Shown in pieces: positions 18,102 to 27,570 of a stretch of 64,000 nucleotides of DNA. The stretch lies in contig NZ_CP025429.1 of assembly GCF_002848345.1 (NCBI RefSeq), positions 1,302,001-1,366,000 on the forward strand. The letters are read 5' to 3'. The translations under genes were made by a program, and so were the position numbers. This DNA is from Chromobacterium sp. ATCC 53434 (GTDB lineage Bacteria; Pseudomonadota; Gammaproteobacteria; Burkholderiales; Chromobacteriaceae). Under the pieces are notes generated by a model. That model was not told where the DNA came from, did no database searches, and worked only from the letters and a program-made list of their open reading frames with translations. Numbering within the stretch: the first letter of the stretch is position 1; the number at the start of each line of letters is the position of its first letter.

Positions 18102-19417
18102 AAGTCACCGTGATTGGTTCCGGCTACGTCGGTCTGGTGACCGGCACCTGCCTGGCGGAGACCGGCTACCACGTCTGCTGCCTGGACGTGGACCCGCGCA
18201 AGATCGAAATCCTGCAGAACGGCGGCATCCCCATTTTCGAGCCGGGCCTGGAGGACATGGTCAAGCGCAATGTCGCCGCCGGCCGCTTGCACTTCACCAC
18301 CGATGTGGCCGAATCGGTCGCCTTCGGCGAAGTCCAGTTCATCGCGGTGGGCACGCCGCCGGACGAGGACGGCTCGGCTGATCTGCAATACGTGCTGGCC
18401 GCCGCGCGCAATATCGCGCGCCACATGACGGACTACCGCGTGGTGGTCGACAAGTCCACGGTTCCGGTCGGCACCGCCGACAAGGTGCGCGCCGCGATCG
18501 AGGACGAACTGGCCTTGCGCGGCGCCGACATCCCGTTCAGCGTGGTGTCGAATCCGGAGTTTTTGAAGGAAGGTGCGGCGATAGACGACTTCATGCGGCC
18601 GGACCGCGTGGTGATAGGCGTCGACGACGAGCGCGGCGCCGACATCATGCGCCGCTTGTACAAGCCGTTCCAGCGCAACCACGAGCGCGTGCTGCTGATG
18701 GACGTGCGTTCGGCCGAATTGACCAAGTACGCCGCCAACGCGATGCTGGCCACCCGCATCTCCTTCATGAACGAGCTGGCCAATCTGGCCGAGACCATGG
18801 GCGCCGATATCGAGCAGGTGCGGCTGGGCATCGGTTCCGATCCGCGCATCGGCTACCATTTCCTGTACCCGGGCGTCGGCTACGGCGGTTCCTGCTTCCC
18901 CAAGGACGTCAAGGCGCTGGTGCAGACCGCCAAGGAAAACGGCCACACGCTGCGGGTGCTCGCCGCGGTGGAGGAGGCCAACGACGCGCAGAAGCTGCGC
19001 CTGGTCGAAAAAGTGACGGCGCGCTTCGGCGAAGACCTGTCCGGCCGCCGCTTCGCGATGTGGGGCCTGGCGTTCAAGCCGAATACCGACGATATGCGCG
19101 AGGCGCCGAGCCGGGTGCTGGTGGACGAGCTGTCGCGCCGCGGCGCTGAAATCGTCGCCTACGATCCGGTGGCGGTGCGCGAGGCGCGGCGGGTGATGGG
19201 CGACAATGCCCGGCTTTCCTTCGCCGACGACATGATGGCGGCGCTGGACGGCGCCGACGCCTTGCTGATCGTCACCGAATGGAAGATGTTCCGCGCGCCG
19301 GATTTCGATCTTATCCGCAGCAGCCTGAAACAGCCGCTGATCATAGACGGGCGCAATATGTACGACCCGATCTGGCTGCGCGAGCAGGGTTTTGATTATT
19401 TGGCCATTGGCCGCTAG
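18098..19417 (+). CDS. ugd: UDP-glucose 6-dehydrogenase
   Basis: Oxidises UDP-glucose twice with NAD+ to UDP-glucuronate for surface polysaccharides and lipid modification. The 439 residues show the N-terminal Rossmann motif [20 protein letters not shown] (residues 5-24), the [10 protein letters not shown] loop, and the catalytic cysteine in [10 protein letters not shown] (about residues 261-270). Length is typical. It is translationally coupled to pyrF and directly precedes hldA and hldD, so it sits in an envelope-sugar cluster. Confidence 0.95.
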   Translation: MKVTVIGSGYVGLVTGTCLAETGYHVCCLDVDPRKIEILQNGGIPIFEPGLEDMVKRNVAAGRLHFTTDVAESVAFGEVQFIAVGTPPDEDGSADLQYVLAAARNIARHMTDYRVVVDKSTVPVGTADKVRAAIEDELALRGADIPFSVVSNPEFLKEGAAIDDFMRPDRVVIGVDDERGADIMRRLYKPFQRNHERVLLMDVRSAELTKYAANAMLATRISFMNELANLAETMGADIEQVRLGIGSDPRIGYHFLYPGVGYGGSCFPKDVKALVQTAKENGHTLRVLAAVEEANDAQKLRLVEKVTARFGEDLSGRRFAMWGLAFKPNTDDMREAPSRVLVDELSRRGAEIVAYDPVAVREARRVMGDNARLSFADDMMAALDGADALLIVTEWKMFRAPDFDLIRSSLKQPLIIDGRNMYDPIWLREQGFDYLAIGR

Positions 19418-19428
19418 AGGACTGTGTT

Positions 19429-20391
19429 ATGAGTTTGATGCAAGATCTTGGGCTGGAAAGCGCGAGCTTGGCGGGCGATCTGTCGAAAGCCCGGGTGTTG
19501 GTGGTAGGCGACGTGATGCTGGACCGCTACTGGTTCGGCGACGTCTCCCGCATCTCGCCGGAAGCGCCTGTGCCGGTAGCCCGGATCAGCCGCTGCGAGG
19601 AGCGGGCAGGCGGCGCCGCCAATGTGGCGCGCAATATCGCCGGCCTCGGCGGCAAGGCCACCATCCTGTCGGTGGTGGGGTGCGACGAGGCGGCCGACGC
19701 GTTGGAGCGCCTGCTGGTGGACGATGGCATCGCCACCTCGTTCAAGCGCGACGCCAATATCGCCACCACGGTCAAGCTGCGGGTGGTGGCGCGTCAGCAG
19801 CAACTGATACGTCTCGATTTCGAGGACGCGCCCAGCCGCGAGATTTTGACCGACAAGCTGCAGGAGTTCGCCGCGGTGGTCGCCGAGCATGATGTGGTGA
19901 TCCTGTCCGACTACGGCAAGGGCGGGCTGACCCATGTGGCGGAAATGATCGACATGGCGCGCGCGGCCGGCAAGCCGGTGCTGATCGACCCGAAGGGCGA
20001 CGATTACAGCAAGTATGCCGGCGCCACGCTGTTGACGCCGAACCGCAGCGAGTTCCGTCAAGTGGCGGGCAGCTGGCAGGGCGAGCAGGCTTTGACGGAC
20101 AAGGCCCAGGCCTTGCGCGCGGAATTGAATCTCGATGCGCTGCTGGTGACCCGCAGCGAGGAGGGCATGACCTTGTTCCGCGCCGACGGCGCGTTGCATC
20201 AGGCGACTTTCGCGCGCGAGGTCTACGATGTGTCCGGCGCCGGCGATACCGTGATCGGCACCCTGGGCCTGGCGATGGCGGCTGGTCTGGCGTTGCCGGA
20301 GGCGATGAGCCTGGCCAACGCCGCGGCCGGCGTGGTGGTGGGCAAGCTGGGCACCGCGGTCTGCACGCAGCGCGAGTTGTTCGCTTTGTAA
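19429..20391 (+). CDS. hldA: D-glycero-beta-D-manno-heptose-7-phosphate kinase
   Basis: Makes heptose 1,7-bisphosphate for the ADP-heptose of the LPS inner core. This 320-residue protein is the PfkB-type kinase alone (RfaE domain 1); the adenylyltransferase domain found fused in E. coli HldE is absent and must be encoded elsewhere. Visible motifs are VVGDVMLDRYWFGDVSRISP near the start, RAGGAANVARN, and the DVSGAGDTVIG anion hole near residue 265. AGAGGA lies before the ATG. hldD follows after one gene. Confidence 0.93.
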   Translation: MSLMQDLGLESASLAGDLSKARVLVVGDVMLDRYWFGDVSRISPEAPVPVARISRCEERAGGAANVARNIAGLGGKATILSVVGCDEAADALERLLVDDGIATSFKRDANIATTVKLRVVARQQQLIRLDFEDAPSREILTDKLQEFAAVVAEHDVVILSDYGKGGLTHVAEMIDMARAAGKPVLIDPKGDDYSKYAGATLLTPNRSEFRQVAGSWQGEQALTDKAQALRAELNLDALLVTRSEEGMTLFRADGALHQATFAREVYDVSGAGDTVIGTLGLAMAAGLALPEAMSLANAAAGVVVGKLGTAVCTQRELFAL

Positions 20392-20437
20392 AGAGGCGTC
20401 CGGCATGCCGGACGCGTTCAGTTGTCGAGGAGCGGCG

Positions 20438-21028
20438 ATGTCGATTTTGAGCGCGAATCCGGCGCGGGAGGTTCTGGCGTTCTGGTTTGGCGGCGTGGAC
20501 GCCGCCAGGCTCGGCACGCCGCGCGAGATCTGGTTCCGTCGCGACGATGCGTTCGACGCCGCCATCCGACAGCGCTTTCTGCCGCTTTGGTCGCGACTGG
20601 AGCGGGAAGAGTGGTCCATCGACGCCGGTGATGCCGGCGAGGCGCTGGCCTGGCTGATCGTGGCCGACCAGTTTTCGCGCAATCTGTTTCGCGGCGAGGC
20701 GATGGCGTTTGCCTGCGACGAAAAGGCGCGCGTCGGCGCGACGCTGGCGCTGGAGCATGGACTGGATCAGCTATTGCCGCCTGTGGCCAGGATATTCGTC
20801 TATCTGCCGTTCGAGCATAGCGAGGACCAGGACGACCAGCGGCGTTCGGTCCAGCTGTTTTCCGCGCTGGACGCCGTTTTGCCCGGCTCCAGCTATCTTG
20901 ATTACGCCAGGCGGCATCAGCAGGTGATCGCCGAATTCGGCCGTTTCCCGCACCGCAACGCGGCGCTGGGCCGAACCAGCACCGCCGCCGAGCTCGCTTA
21001 TCTGGCCACGCCGGGCGCGGGTTTTTGA
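20438..21028 (+). CDS. DUF924 family protein
   Basis: A 196-residue soluble all-helical protein of the DUF924 family, related in fold to tetratricopeptide repeats. Conserved features include VLAFWFGG near the N-terminus, [10 protein letters not shown] and the C-terminal [10 protein letters not shown]. Its biochemical role is not established. The ATG at 20438 has GAGGAGCGG upstream; a start 33 bases earlier lacks one. It lies between hldA and hldD, though no functional link to heptose synthesis is known. Confidence 0.8.
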   Translation: MSILSANPAREVLAFWFGGVDAARLGTPREIWFRRDDAFDAAIRQRFLPLWSRLEREEWSIDAGDAGEALAWLIVADQFSRNLFRGEAMAFACDEKARVGATLALEHGLDQLLPPVARIFVYLPFEHSEDQDDQRRSVQLFSALDAVLPGSSYLDYARRHQQVIAEFGRFPHRNAALGRTSTAAELAYLATPGAGF

Positions 21029-21080
21029 ACAACTTAAATTGCCGGGCGTCGAAAGCCCGTCACAGAGCAAGGATCAACAC

Positions 21081-22076
21081 ATGACTATCGTCGTCACCGG
21101 CGCCGCCGGCTTCATCGGTTCCAACCTGGTCAAGGGTCTTAACCAGCGCGGCATCACCGACATCATCGCCGTCGACAATCTCAGCAGCGGCGACAAATTC
21201 CACAATCTGGTCGATTGCGAGATATCGCACTATCTGGACAAGCATGAGTTTCTGCACCTGCTGCTGGACGGGGAGTACGAGGGCGAGCTGTCCGCCATCC
21301 TGCACCAGGGCGCGTGCTCGGACACGATGAACCACGACGGCAAGTACATGATGGACAACAACTATCAGTACACGCTGGCCTTGTTCGACTACTGTCAGCA
21401 TCAGGAAATCCAGTTCCTGTTCGCCTCCAGCGCCGCCACTTACGGCAAGGGCACGGTGTTCAAGGAAGAGCGCCAGTACGAGGGTCCGTTGAATGTCTAC
21501 GGCTATTCCAAGTTCCTGTTCGACCAGGTGCTGCGCCAGCGGATGAAGGAAGGCCTGACCGCGCAGGCGGCCGGTTTCCGCTATTTCAACGTCTATGGTC
21601 CGCGCGAGCAGCACAAGGGCCGGATGGCGTCGGTGGCCTTCCACCATTTCAACCAGTATCGCGAGCATGGCAAGGTCAAGCTGTTCGGCGGCTGGGACGG
21701 TTGGGGCGACGGCATGCAGAGCCGCGATTTCGTCTCGGTGGAGGACGTGGTCAAGGTCAATCTGCATTTCCTCGACAATCCGGGCAAGAGCGGCATCTAC
21801 AATCTGGGCAGCGGCCGTTCGCAGCCGTTCAACGACGTCGCGCAAGCCACCGTCAACGCCTGCCGCCGCCATGAGGGCAAGCCGGCGCTGACGCTGGACG
21901 AGATGGTGCAGCAGGGCATCGTCGAATACGTTCCGTTCCCGGACGCCTTGAAGGGCAAGTACCAGAGCTTTACCCAGGCCGACATCGGCAAGCTGCGCGA
22001 GGCTGGTTACGAGACCGCGATGCTGTCGGTCGACGAGGGCGTCAATCGTTATGTCGATTGGATGATCGGCCGCTGA
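21081..22076 (+). CDS. hldD: ADP-L-glycero-D-manno-heptose 6-epimerase
   Basis: Converts ADP-D,D-heptose to ADP-L,D-heptose, the LPS inner-core donor. The 331-residue short-chain dehydrogenase-fold enzyme begins [17 protein letters not shown] (NADP-binding Rossmann motif) and has the catalytic region with [10 protein letters not shown] (Y-x-x-x-K). The ATG at 21081 was chosen since it begins the Rossmann strand. A strong terminator follows the stop. Confidence 0.96.
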   Translation: MTIVVTGAAGFIGSNLVKGLNQRGITDIIAVDNLSSGDKFHNLVDCEISHYLDKHEFLHLLLDGEYEGELSAILHQGACSDTMNHDGKYMMDNNYQYTLALFDYCQHQEIQFLFASSAATYGKGTVFKEERQYEGPLNVYGYSKFLFDQVLRQRMKEGLTAQAAGFRYFNVYGPREQHKGRMASVAFHHFNQYREHGKVKLFGGWDGWGDGMQSRDFVSVEDVVKVNLHFLDNPGKSGIYNLGSGRSQPFNDVAQATVNACRRHEGKPALTLDEMVQQGIVEYVPFPDALKGKYQSFTQADIGKLREAGYETAMLSVDEGVNRYVDWMIGR

Positions 22077-22103
22077 GTCCAGCCGGATTCGCGGAAAAAC
22101 AGG

Positions 22104-22136
22104 CCGCGCCATCGATAGATGGCGCGGTTTTTTTTT
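22104..22136 (+). terminator. intrinsic terminator between hldD and the PdhR-like gene
   Basis: Perfect 10-base stem CCGCGCCATC/GATGGCGCGG with a four-base loop, then nine T. The last base overlaps the 3' end of the convergent regulator gene. Confidence 0.92.
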
Positions 22137-22894
22137 CAGGCCTCGGATTGCCGCAGCCGGGTCCGGGCGTCGCGTTCGTCCTGCCGGCCTTGGGCCCGCA
22201 GCGTGTCGGCGACGAAGTCGATATGCTGCTCGGCGGCCTGCCGGGCGGCGTCGGGCTGGCGATCGCGGATCGCCTGCCAGATCGCCAGATGCTGGCCGCG
22301 CAAGGCCTCGGCGACTTCGCCGGCGGCGAACAGCTTGGCGACATTGTCGTGGATGTGGCGGCGCAGCACCGTCAGCAGGCTGGCGGACAGTTGGACGAAG
22401 AGCGCATTGTGCGAGGCTTCGGCCACCGTCCGGTGGAATTCGGCGTCGGACTGCGCCTGCGCGGCCAGATCGCCGCCGCGGTAGGCCTGCTGCAAGCGTT
22501 CGATGCAGCGTTGCAGCTGCTGCAGGTCCGCCGCGGTGGCGCGGCTGGCGGCGTGGTGGGCCGCCGCGCCTTCCAGCACGCGGCGGAATTCCAGCAGATC
22601 GCCATGCAGCGCCTGGTGCTGGCGCAATAGCGTCTCCCATGGGTCGGAGAAGGAGGCTTCCAGCCTGTCGGTGACCCAGGTGCCGCCGCCCTGGCGGCTG
22701 GCGAGCAGGCCGCGCGAAGCCAGTTGCTGGATCGCCTCGCGCAGCGACGGCCGCGACACGCCCAATTCTTCGGCCAGGCGCCGTTCGGGCGGCAGGCGGT
22801 CGCCCGGCTTCAATACGCCGTCCAGGATGCGTTTTTCCAGCTGCTGCACGATGACATCGGACAGTTTGGGCAGGGCGACTTTGGGGTAGGCCAT
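22136..22894 (-). CDS. PdhR-like GntR/FadR-family transcriptional regulator
   Basis: A 252-residue repressor with a GntR winged helix-turn-helix (KLSDVIVQQLEKRILDGVLK, then PPERRLAEELGVSRPSLREA) and a C-terminal FadR-type helical effector domain. The N-terminus MAYPKVALPKLSDVI closely matches E. coli PdhR (MAYSKIRQPKLSDVI), which responds to pyruvate; length also matches (254). The start is placed at 22894 for this reason; ATGs at 22918 and 22942 are possible. About 1.7 kb away the lactate operon carries a perfect PdhR-type operator, so it is inferred to be that operon's repressor, sensing pyruvate or lactate. Confidence 0.82.
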   Translation of the reverse strand: MAYPKVALPKLSDVIVQQLEKRILDGVLKPGDRLPPERRLAEELGVSRPSLREAIQQLASRGLLASRQGGGTWVTDRLEASFSDPWETLLRQHQALHGDLLEFRRVLEGAAAHHAASRATAADLQQLQRCIERLQQAYRGGDLAAQAQSDAEFHRTVAEASHNALFVQLSASLLTVLRRHIHDNVAKLFAAGEVAEALRGQHLAIWQAIRDRQPDAARQAAEQHIDFVADTLRAQGRQDERDARTRLRQSEA

Positions 22895-22999
22895 CTGGGG
22901 TGTCGGCAATGGGCGCATGGGTCTGACCGGATGGCCAAGCATAGCAGAATGCGCGGGCGGCGATCATCGAGTAGCCAAGGCTCGCCGATTTGGGATATT

Positions 23000-23008
23000 T
23001 GCTATAAA
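23000..23008 (+). promoter_or_regulatory. extended -10 promoter of cheV
   Basis: TGCTATAAA forms an extended -10 element, about 30 bases before the cheV ATG; no good -35 is present, as is normal for this class. The expected leader would include the GGAG ribosome binding site. Confidence 0.5.
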
Positions 23009-23038
23009 GACGTACTGTCCTTTGCCCGGAGCACCGTG

Positions 23039-23983
23039 ATGTCGGACCTGCTGAAGAAGATCGATGCCCGCACCAAGCTGGCCGGCACCAACAAGCTGGA
23101 AATCCTGCTGTTCTCGCTGGGCAACGACCAGCGCACCGGCCGCAAGGAGGTATTCGGCATCAATGTGTTCAAGGTGCGCGAGGTGATGCGCACGCCGGAA
23201 ATCACCACGGCGCCGGAAATGCCGGCCTCGGTCGAGGGCATGGTCAGCTTGCGCGGCGCGCTGGTGCCGGTGATCGATCTGGGAAAATATACCGGCATCG
23301 TGACCAGCAACCGGCCCGAGATCATGATCGTCACCGAATACAACGGCCATACCCAGGGCTTTCTGGTGGAGGCGGTGGACACGATTCTGCGGCTGGACTG
23401 GTCGGCGATGCGGGTGCCCCCCGACATGATCACCAATCGGATGGCGGGCCTGGTCACCGCGGTCACCGAGCTCGACAACGGCACGCTGGTGATGATGATG
23501 GACGTCGAGAAGGTGCTGGCCGAAACCTGCCTGGCGGACGAGGTCCAGAACTATATCTCGATCGAGCCGGTGAAAGAGGATCGCCACATCTTCTTCGCCG
23601 ACGACAGCGCGGTGGCGCGCAAGCAGATCGAACGCACGCTGGAGGCGATGCATATCCGTTATTCGTCGGAAATGAACGGCATGCGCGGTTGGGAAACGCT
23701 GCAGAAGATGGCGCAGCAGGCGGAGGCGGCCGGACGCAAGCTTTCCGAAGACCTGCATCTGATCCTGACCGATGTGGAGATGCCGGAGATGGACGGTTAC
23801 ATGCTGACCAAGATGATCAAGGACGACGCGCGTTTCGCCGGCATCCCGGTTTTGATGCACTCGTCGCTGTCCGGCATGGCCAACAAGAAACTGGGCGAGT
23901 CGGTGGGCGTCGACGCCTATGTGTCCAAGGACGAGCCGCAGAAGCTGGCCAGCAAGCTCAGGGAGATGCTGTTCGCCGAGTAG
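23039..23983 (+). CDS. cheV: chemotaxis protein CheV (CheW-receiver fusion)
   Basis: A 314-residue coupling protein: a CheW domain (about residues 15-165) that links chemoreceptors to CheA, followed by a CheY-like receiver (about 180-310). The receiver has the acidic pair FADDSAVARK, the phosphoacceptor Asp in LILTDVEMPEMDGY and the conserved Lys in VSKDEP. CheV modulates receptor arrays and may act as a phosphate sink during adaptation. GGAG is eight bases before the ATG; a GTG directly upstream is an alternative. It stands alone, away from any che operon. Confidence 0.93.
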   Translation: MSDLLKKIDARTKLAGTNKLEILLFSLGNDQRTGRKEVFGINVFKVREVMRTPEITTAPEMPASVEGMVSLRGALVPVIDLGKYTGIVTSNRPEIMIVTEYNGHTQGFLVEAVDTILRLDWSAMRVPPDMITNRMAGLVTAVTELDNGTLVMMMDVEKVLAETCLADEVQNYISIEPVKEDRHIFFADDSAVARKQIERTLEAMHIRYSSEMNGMRGWETLQKMAQQAEAAGRKLSEDLHLILTDVEMPEMDGYMLTKMIKDDARFAGIPVLMHSSLSGMANKKLGESVGVDAYVSKDEPQKLASKLREMLFAE

Positions 23984-24035
23984 AGAGGTCGGTCCGCTGT
24001 CGCAAAAGACTTTGAACAGGCTTCAAGGGGATGAG

Positions 24036-24500
24036 ATGCACGAACTCGGTCTGACGCGTCTGTATCTGTTGCGCGCGATGTATCTGTTCATCGCGGTGGG
24101 TCTGGGCATCAATTTCTGGCCCGGCCTGATCTACCCGCCGCCGACGGCGTCCGGACCGGGCACGGTGGTGCAGGCGCTGCTGGGGACGCTGGCCTTGCTG
24201 GCCGCGCTGGGCGTGCGCTACCCGGTGCGTCTGTTGCCGCTATTGATTTTCGAGCTGATCTGGAAGCTGGTCTGGGTGATCGCTTACGGTTGGCCCGCAT
24301 GGCGCGCCGGACATATGGACGCCTATGCCTCCGGCACCTTGTTCGCCTGCATGATAGGCATCGTGCTCGTGCCGTTGGCGCTGCCCTGGCGCTATGTCTG
24401 CCGGACTTTCGCGCTTGAGCGCGGCGACCGCTGGTTGCGGTCGAGCGACGCCTCGCAGACTGGAGAGCGTCCGGTGGTGTCGCCCGGACGCAATGGGTGA
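24036..24500 (+). CDS. small four-helix membrane protein, unknown function
   Basis: A 154-residue protein with about four hydrophobic segments (near residues 8-27, 42-60, 65-83 and 98-118) and a basic hydrophilic tail. I do not recognise a named family. The N-terminus LYLLRAMYLFIAVGLGINFW looks like a membrane protein common in betaproteobacteria. AAGGGG lies before the ATG; the frame open further upstream overlaps cheV and is ignored. It follows cheV in the same direction by about 50 bases and might be cotranscribed with it. Confidence 0.6.
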   Translation: MHELGLTRLYLLRAMYLFIAVGLGINFWPGLIYPPPTASGPGTVVQALLGTLALLAALGVRYPVRLLPLLIFELIWKLVWVIAYGWPAWRAGHMDAYASGTLFACMIGIVLVPLALPWRYVCRTFALERGDRWLRSSDASQTGERPVVSPGRNG

Positions 24501-24603
24501 GGCTGTCGGACGCGGCTGGCAAGGCCCTGCGGCAGGCCGGCAACGATGGCCGCTGGAAGCGGCGCCGTCCGGCTGAGCGCCATCCGGACAGCTCGACGTC
24601 ATA

Positions 24604-24633
24604 TTGACGAGCGCAAGTCATTGGCTCTACAGT
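24604..24633 (+). promoter_or_regulatory. candidate promoter of the lactate operon
   Basis: TTGACG (24604-24609) and TACAGT (24628-24633) are 18 bases apart, just upstream of the PdhR-type operator. Transcription would start near 24640, putting the operator directly downstream, a usual repressor position. Confidence 0.5.
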
Positions 24634-24648
24634 GGTTTTCATGATGTT

Positions 24649-24665
24649 AATTGGTCTGACCAATT
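24649..24665. promoter_or_regulatory. PdhR/LldR-type operator of the lactate operon
   Basis: AATTGGTC-T-GACCAATT is a perfect 17-base palindrome containing ATTGGT and ACCAAT at the spacing of the E. coli PdhR box (ATTGGTnnnACCAAT). It ends 12 bases before the lutA ATG. The PdhR-like protein at 22136 is the obvious candidate to bind it. Confidence 0.85.
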
Positions 24666-24677
24666 TTCAGGAAAACC

Positions 24678-25421
24678 ATGACAAGGCCTACCGATGTTTA
24701 TTTGTTCGGCACCTGCCTGCTTGATCTGTTCCTGCCCGAGGCCGGTCTCGACGCCATCGCGCTGCTGGAACGGCTGGGCATGCGGGTGCATTATCCCCAG
24801 GCCCAGAGTTGCTGCGGCCAGCCGGCTTACACCAGCGGTCATCCCGGGCAGGCCCTGGCGGTGGCGCGCGCGCAGCTGGCCTGTTTCCCCGAGGACTGGC
24901 CCATCGTGGTGCCGTCCGGTTCCTGCGGCGGCATGATCAAGCACCATTGGCCGCGGCTGTTCGCCGGAGAGGCGGACGAGGCGGCGGCCCGCGCTGTCGC
25001 GGCGCGGGTGGCGGAGCTTTCCGATTTCCTGCTGAACCGTCTCGACTGGCGGCCCGACGATGTGGGTCCGCCGGTGACGGTGGCGGTCCATACCTCCTGT
25101 TCGGCGCGGCGCGAGATGGATGTCCACCAGTCCTGTTGGACCTTGCTGGACCGGCTGCGTAACGTCGAGCGGGTGGTCCACGATCACGAGTCCGAGTGCT
25201 GCGGCTTCGGCGGCACGTTTTCGATCAAGCATCCCGACATCGCCGGCGCGATGGTCACGGACAAGGCGCGCTCGTTGCGGGACAGCGGCGCGGTGGCGTT
25301 CGTCACCGCCGACGCCGGCTGCCTGCTGAACATTAACGGCAAGCTGGGGCAGTGCGGCGACGCCTTCCATGGCCGCCATCTGGCCAGTTTCCTGCTGGAG
25401 AGAACCGGGGGGCGGCGATGA
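24678..25421 (+). CDS. lutA: L-lactate utilisation protein LutA (LldE), CCG-domain subunit
   Basis: Subunit of the LutABC/LldEFG complex that oxidises L-lactate to pyruvate. The 247 residues contain two cysteine-rich CCG motifs (QSCCGQP near residue 44 and SECCGFGG near residue 175), probably holding an iron-sulfur cluster as in succinate dehydrogenase-associated HdrB. It is the first gene of lutA-lutC-lutB-dld, all four joined by ATGA overlaps. The PdhR-type operator lies directly upstream. Glutamine in the first motif and the rest of the length agree with LutA. Confidence 0.92.
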   Translation: MTRPTDVYLFGTCLLDLFLPEAGLDAIALLERLGMRVHYPQAQSCCGQPAYTSGHPGQALAVARAQLACFPEDWPIVVPSGSCGGMIKHHWPRLFAGEADEAAARAVAARVAELSDFLLNRLDWRPDDVGPPVTVAVHTSCSARREMDVHQSCWTLLDRLRNVERVVHDHESECCGFGGTFSIKHPDIAGAMVTDKARSLRDSGAVAFVTADAGCLLNINGKLGQCGDAFHGRHLASFLLERTGGRR

Positions 25422-26116
25422 GCGCGCGCGACGCCATTCTGGCCAAGCTGAGCGCCGCGCCGCGCCAGGCGCTTGTCCGGCCGGATCTGGCCGGCCATTT
25501 CCAGCGCTTCGCCGACCGCGACGGCGAGATCGCCCGGCTGCGCCGCTGGGCGGCGGCGATGCGCGCGGCGAAGACCGAGATCCTGTGGACGCGCGAGGCG
25601 GATTGGGACGCGGCGCTGGCCGGCTGGCTGGCCGCGCATCCGCAACCGTCCTTGCTGCTGCCGGACGCGCCGCCTGGCCGCAGGCTGGCGCGTCGCCTGG
25701 AGGGCGCTGAGAACGCGCCGCGCCTCGTCTGCTTCGACCGCGAACTGGATGGCTGGAAGGCCGAGCTGTTCGACATCGCCGCCGGTTTCACCACCGTCCG
25801 CTGCGGCATCGCCGCCACCGGCACGCTGGTGTTGTGGCCGGACGAGGCCCAGCCGCGCACGATGAGTCTAGTGCCGCCCTTGCACATCGCCCTGTTCGAC
25901 GCCGCCGCGCTGTACCCGGATTTTTATTCGGCGATGCGGGGCGAGCGCTGGGCCGACGGCATGCCCACCAACGCCTTGCTGATCTCCGGCCCGTCCAAGA
26001 CCGCCGACATCCAGCAGACGCTGGCCTACGGCGCGCACGGGCCGCGCGAGCTGCTGGTGGTGGCGCTGCTCCCGCCGCATGTCGACATGGCCGAGCTGGA
26101 AGGGGAGGCGCGATGA
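25418..26116 (+). CDS. lutC: lactate utilisation protein LutC (LldG)
   Basis: A 232-residue LutC/LUD-domain protein without cysteine clusters, third component of the L-lactate-oxidising complex. The conserved LUD core is visible as AATGTLVLWPDEAQPRTMSL and the C-terminal GPSKTADIQQTLAYGAHGPR. In Bacillus the order is lutA-lutB-lutC; here lutC precedes lutB. ATGA overlaps on both sides indicate tight translational coupling. Confidence 0.9.
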   Translation: MSARDAILAKLSAAPRQALVRPDLAGHFQRFADRDGEIARLRRWAAAMRAAKTEILWTREADWDAALAGWLAAHPQPSLLLPDAPPGRRLARRLEGAENAPRLVCFDRELDGWKAELFDIAAGFTTVRCGIAATGTLVLWPDEAQPRTMSLVPPLHIALFDAAALYPDFYSAMRGERWADGMPTNALLISGPSKTADIQQTLAYGAHGPRELLVVALLPPHVDMAELEGEAR

Positions 26117-27570
26117 GGGCGCAGACCGTCACCATCCACCGGTCCCGCGCGTTCAAGGACAATGCCCGCGCCGCGCTGGCCGACGACAAGCTGCGGGCCA
26201 GTCTGCGCGGCGCGATGGATTTCCTGATGGACAAGCGTCTGGCCGCCTTTCCGGACGAGGAGGAGCTCGCGGCGCTGCGCGCGCTGGGCGAAGGCATACG
26301 CCGGCGCTGCCTGTCCAGGTTGCCGGAGCTGCTGGAGCAGCTGGAGCAGCAGCTCGCCGCCAACGGCGTCCGGGTGCATTGGGCCGAGACGCCGGCCGAC
26401 GCCAACCGCATCATCCACGACATCGTCGAAGCCCGGCGCGGCAAACTGGTGGTGAAGGGCAAGTCCATGGTCAGCGAGGAGATCGAGCTGAACCACTACC
26501 TGGAAGCACGCGGCGTCGAGGCGGTGGAGAGCGATATGGGCGAATACATCGTTCAGCTTGCCGGCGAGAAGCCCACCCATATCATCATGCCGGCCATCCA
26601 CAAGACCAAGCAGGACATCGCCCTGCTGTTCCATGAGCGGTTGCCGGACACGCCGTACACCGAGGACGTGGACGAGCTGATCCAGATCGGCCGCCGCGTG
26701 CTGCGGCGAAAGTATCTGGACGCCGACGTCGGCTTGTCCGGCGTCAACTTCGCCGTCGCCGAGACCGGCACGCTGTGCCTGGTGGAAAACGAGGGCAACG
26801 GCCGCATGTGCACCACGGTGCCGGATGTGCACGTCGCCGTCACCGGCATCGAGAAGGTGGTGGAGAAGCTGGAGGACGTGGTCCCGCTGTACAGCCTGCT
26901 GACCCGCTCCGCGATAGGCCAGCTCATCACCACCTACTTCAACATGATCAGCGGGCCGCGAAAGCCCGGCGAGAAGGACGGTCCGCGCGAGGTGCACCTG
27001 GTGCTGCTGGACAACGGCCGCAGCCAGGCCTACGCCGACGAGCAGTTGCGCAAGACCTTGCAATGCATACGCTGCGGCGCCTGCATGAACCACTGCCCGG
27101 TCTATACCCGCATCGGCGGCCACGCCTACGGCACCACCTATCCGGGGCCGATAGGCGAGATCATCTCGCCGCATCTGCTGGGCCTGGCCGACACGCGCGA
27201 TCTGCCGACGGCGTCCAGCCTGTGCGGCGCCTGCGCCGAGGTGTGCCCGGTGCGCATTCCGATTCCGGAGATGCTGATGCGGCTGCGCGAGGAGAGCCAG
27301 CGGCCGGCCGGCGAGCCGGTGGCGCATCCGCTCGCCGGCCAGGGCGCGGCGGCCAGCGCGGCGGAACGCGCCGCGTGGACGGGCTGGCGCCTGGTCAACG
27401 CCTCGCCGGCGCTGTACCGCTTGTTCGGCTGGACGGCGACGCGGCTGCGCAGGCTGACGCCGGCGAAGCAGCCGGGTTGGACGCAGAACCATCTGCCGCT
27501 GACGCCGGCGCCGAAGACGCTGCACGAGCTGGTGCGCGAGCGCGAGGCTGAAAAGGGGAGGCCGGCATGA
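26113..27570 (+). CDS. lutB: lactate utilisation iron-sulfur protein LutB (LldF)
   Basis: A 485-residue LUD-domain protein (about residues 60-300) followed by a ferredoxin-like region with CIRCGACMNHCP and SLCGACAEVCPV (about residues 318-385). These can bind two 4Fe-4S clusters that take electrons from lactate oxidation to quinone. It couples by ATGA with lutC and dld. A GTG or ATG further upstream lies in lutC in another frame. Confidence 0.93.
   Translation: MRAQTVTIHRSRAFKDNARAALADDKLRASLRGAMDFLMDKRLAAFPDEEELAALRALGEGIRRRCLSRLPELLEQLEQQLAANGVRVHWAETPADANRIIHDIVEARRGKLVVKGKSMVSEEIELNHYLEARGVEAVESDMGEYIVQLAGEKPTHIIMPAIHKTKQDIALLFHERLPDTPYTEDVDELIQIGRRVLRRKYLDADVGLSGVNFAVAETGTLCLVENEGNGRMCTTVPDVHVAVTGIEKVVEKLEDVVPLYSLLTRSAIGQLITTYFNMISGPRKPGEKDGPREVHLVLLDNGRSQAYADEQLRKTLQCIRCGACMNHCPVYTRIGGHAYGTTYPGPIGEIISPHLLGLADTRDLPTASSLCGACAEVCPVRIPIPEMLMRLREESQRPAGEPVAHPLAGQGAAASAAERAAWTGWRLVNASPALYRLFGWTATRLRRLTPAKQPGWTQNHLPLTPAPKTLHELVREREAEKGRPA

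Noticed and set aside
23005..23031. TAAA-N15-GCCCGGAG, a sigma-28-like element before cheV
   Set aside because: Transcription would begin at the start codon and leave out the GGAG site; the extended -10 at 23000-23008 explains the region better.
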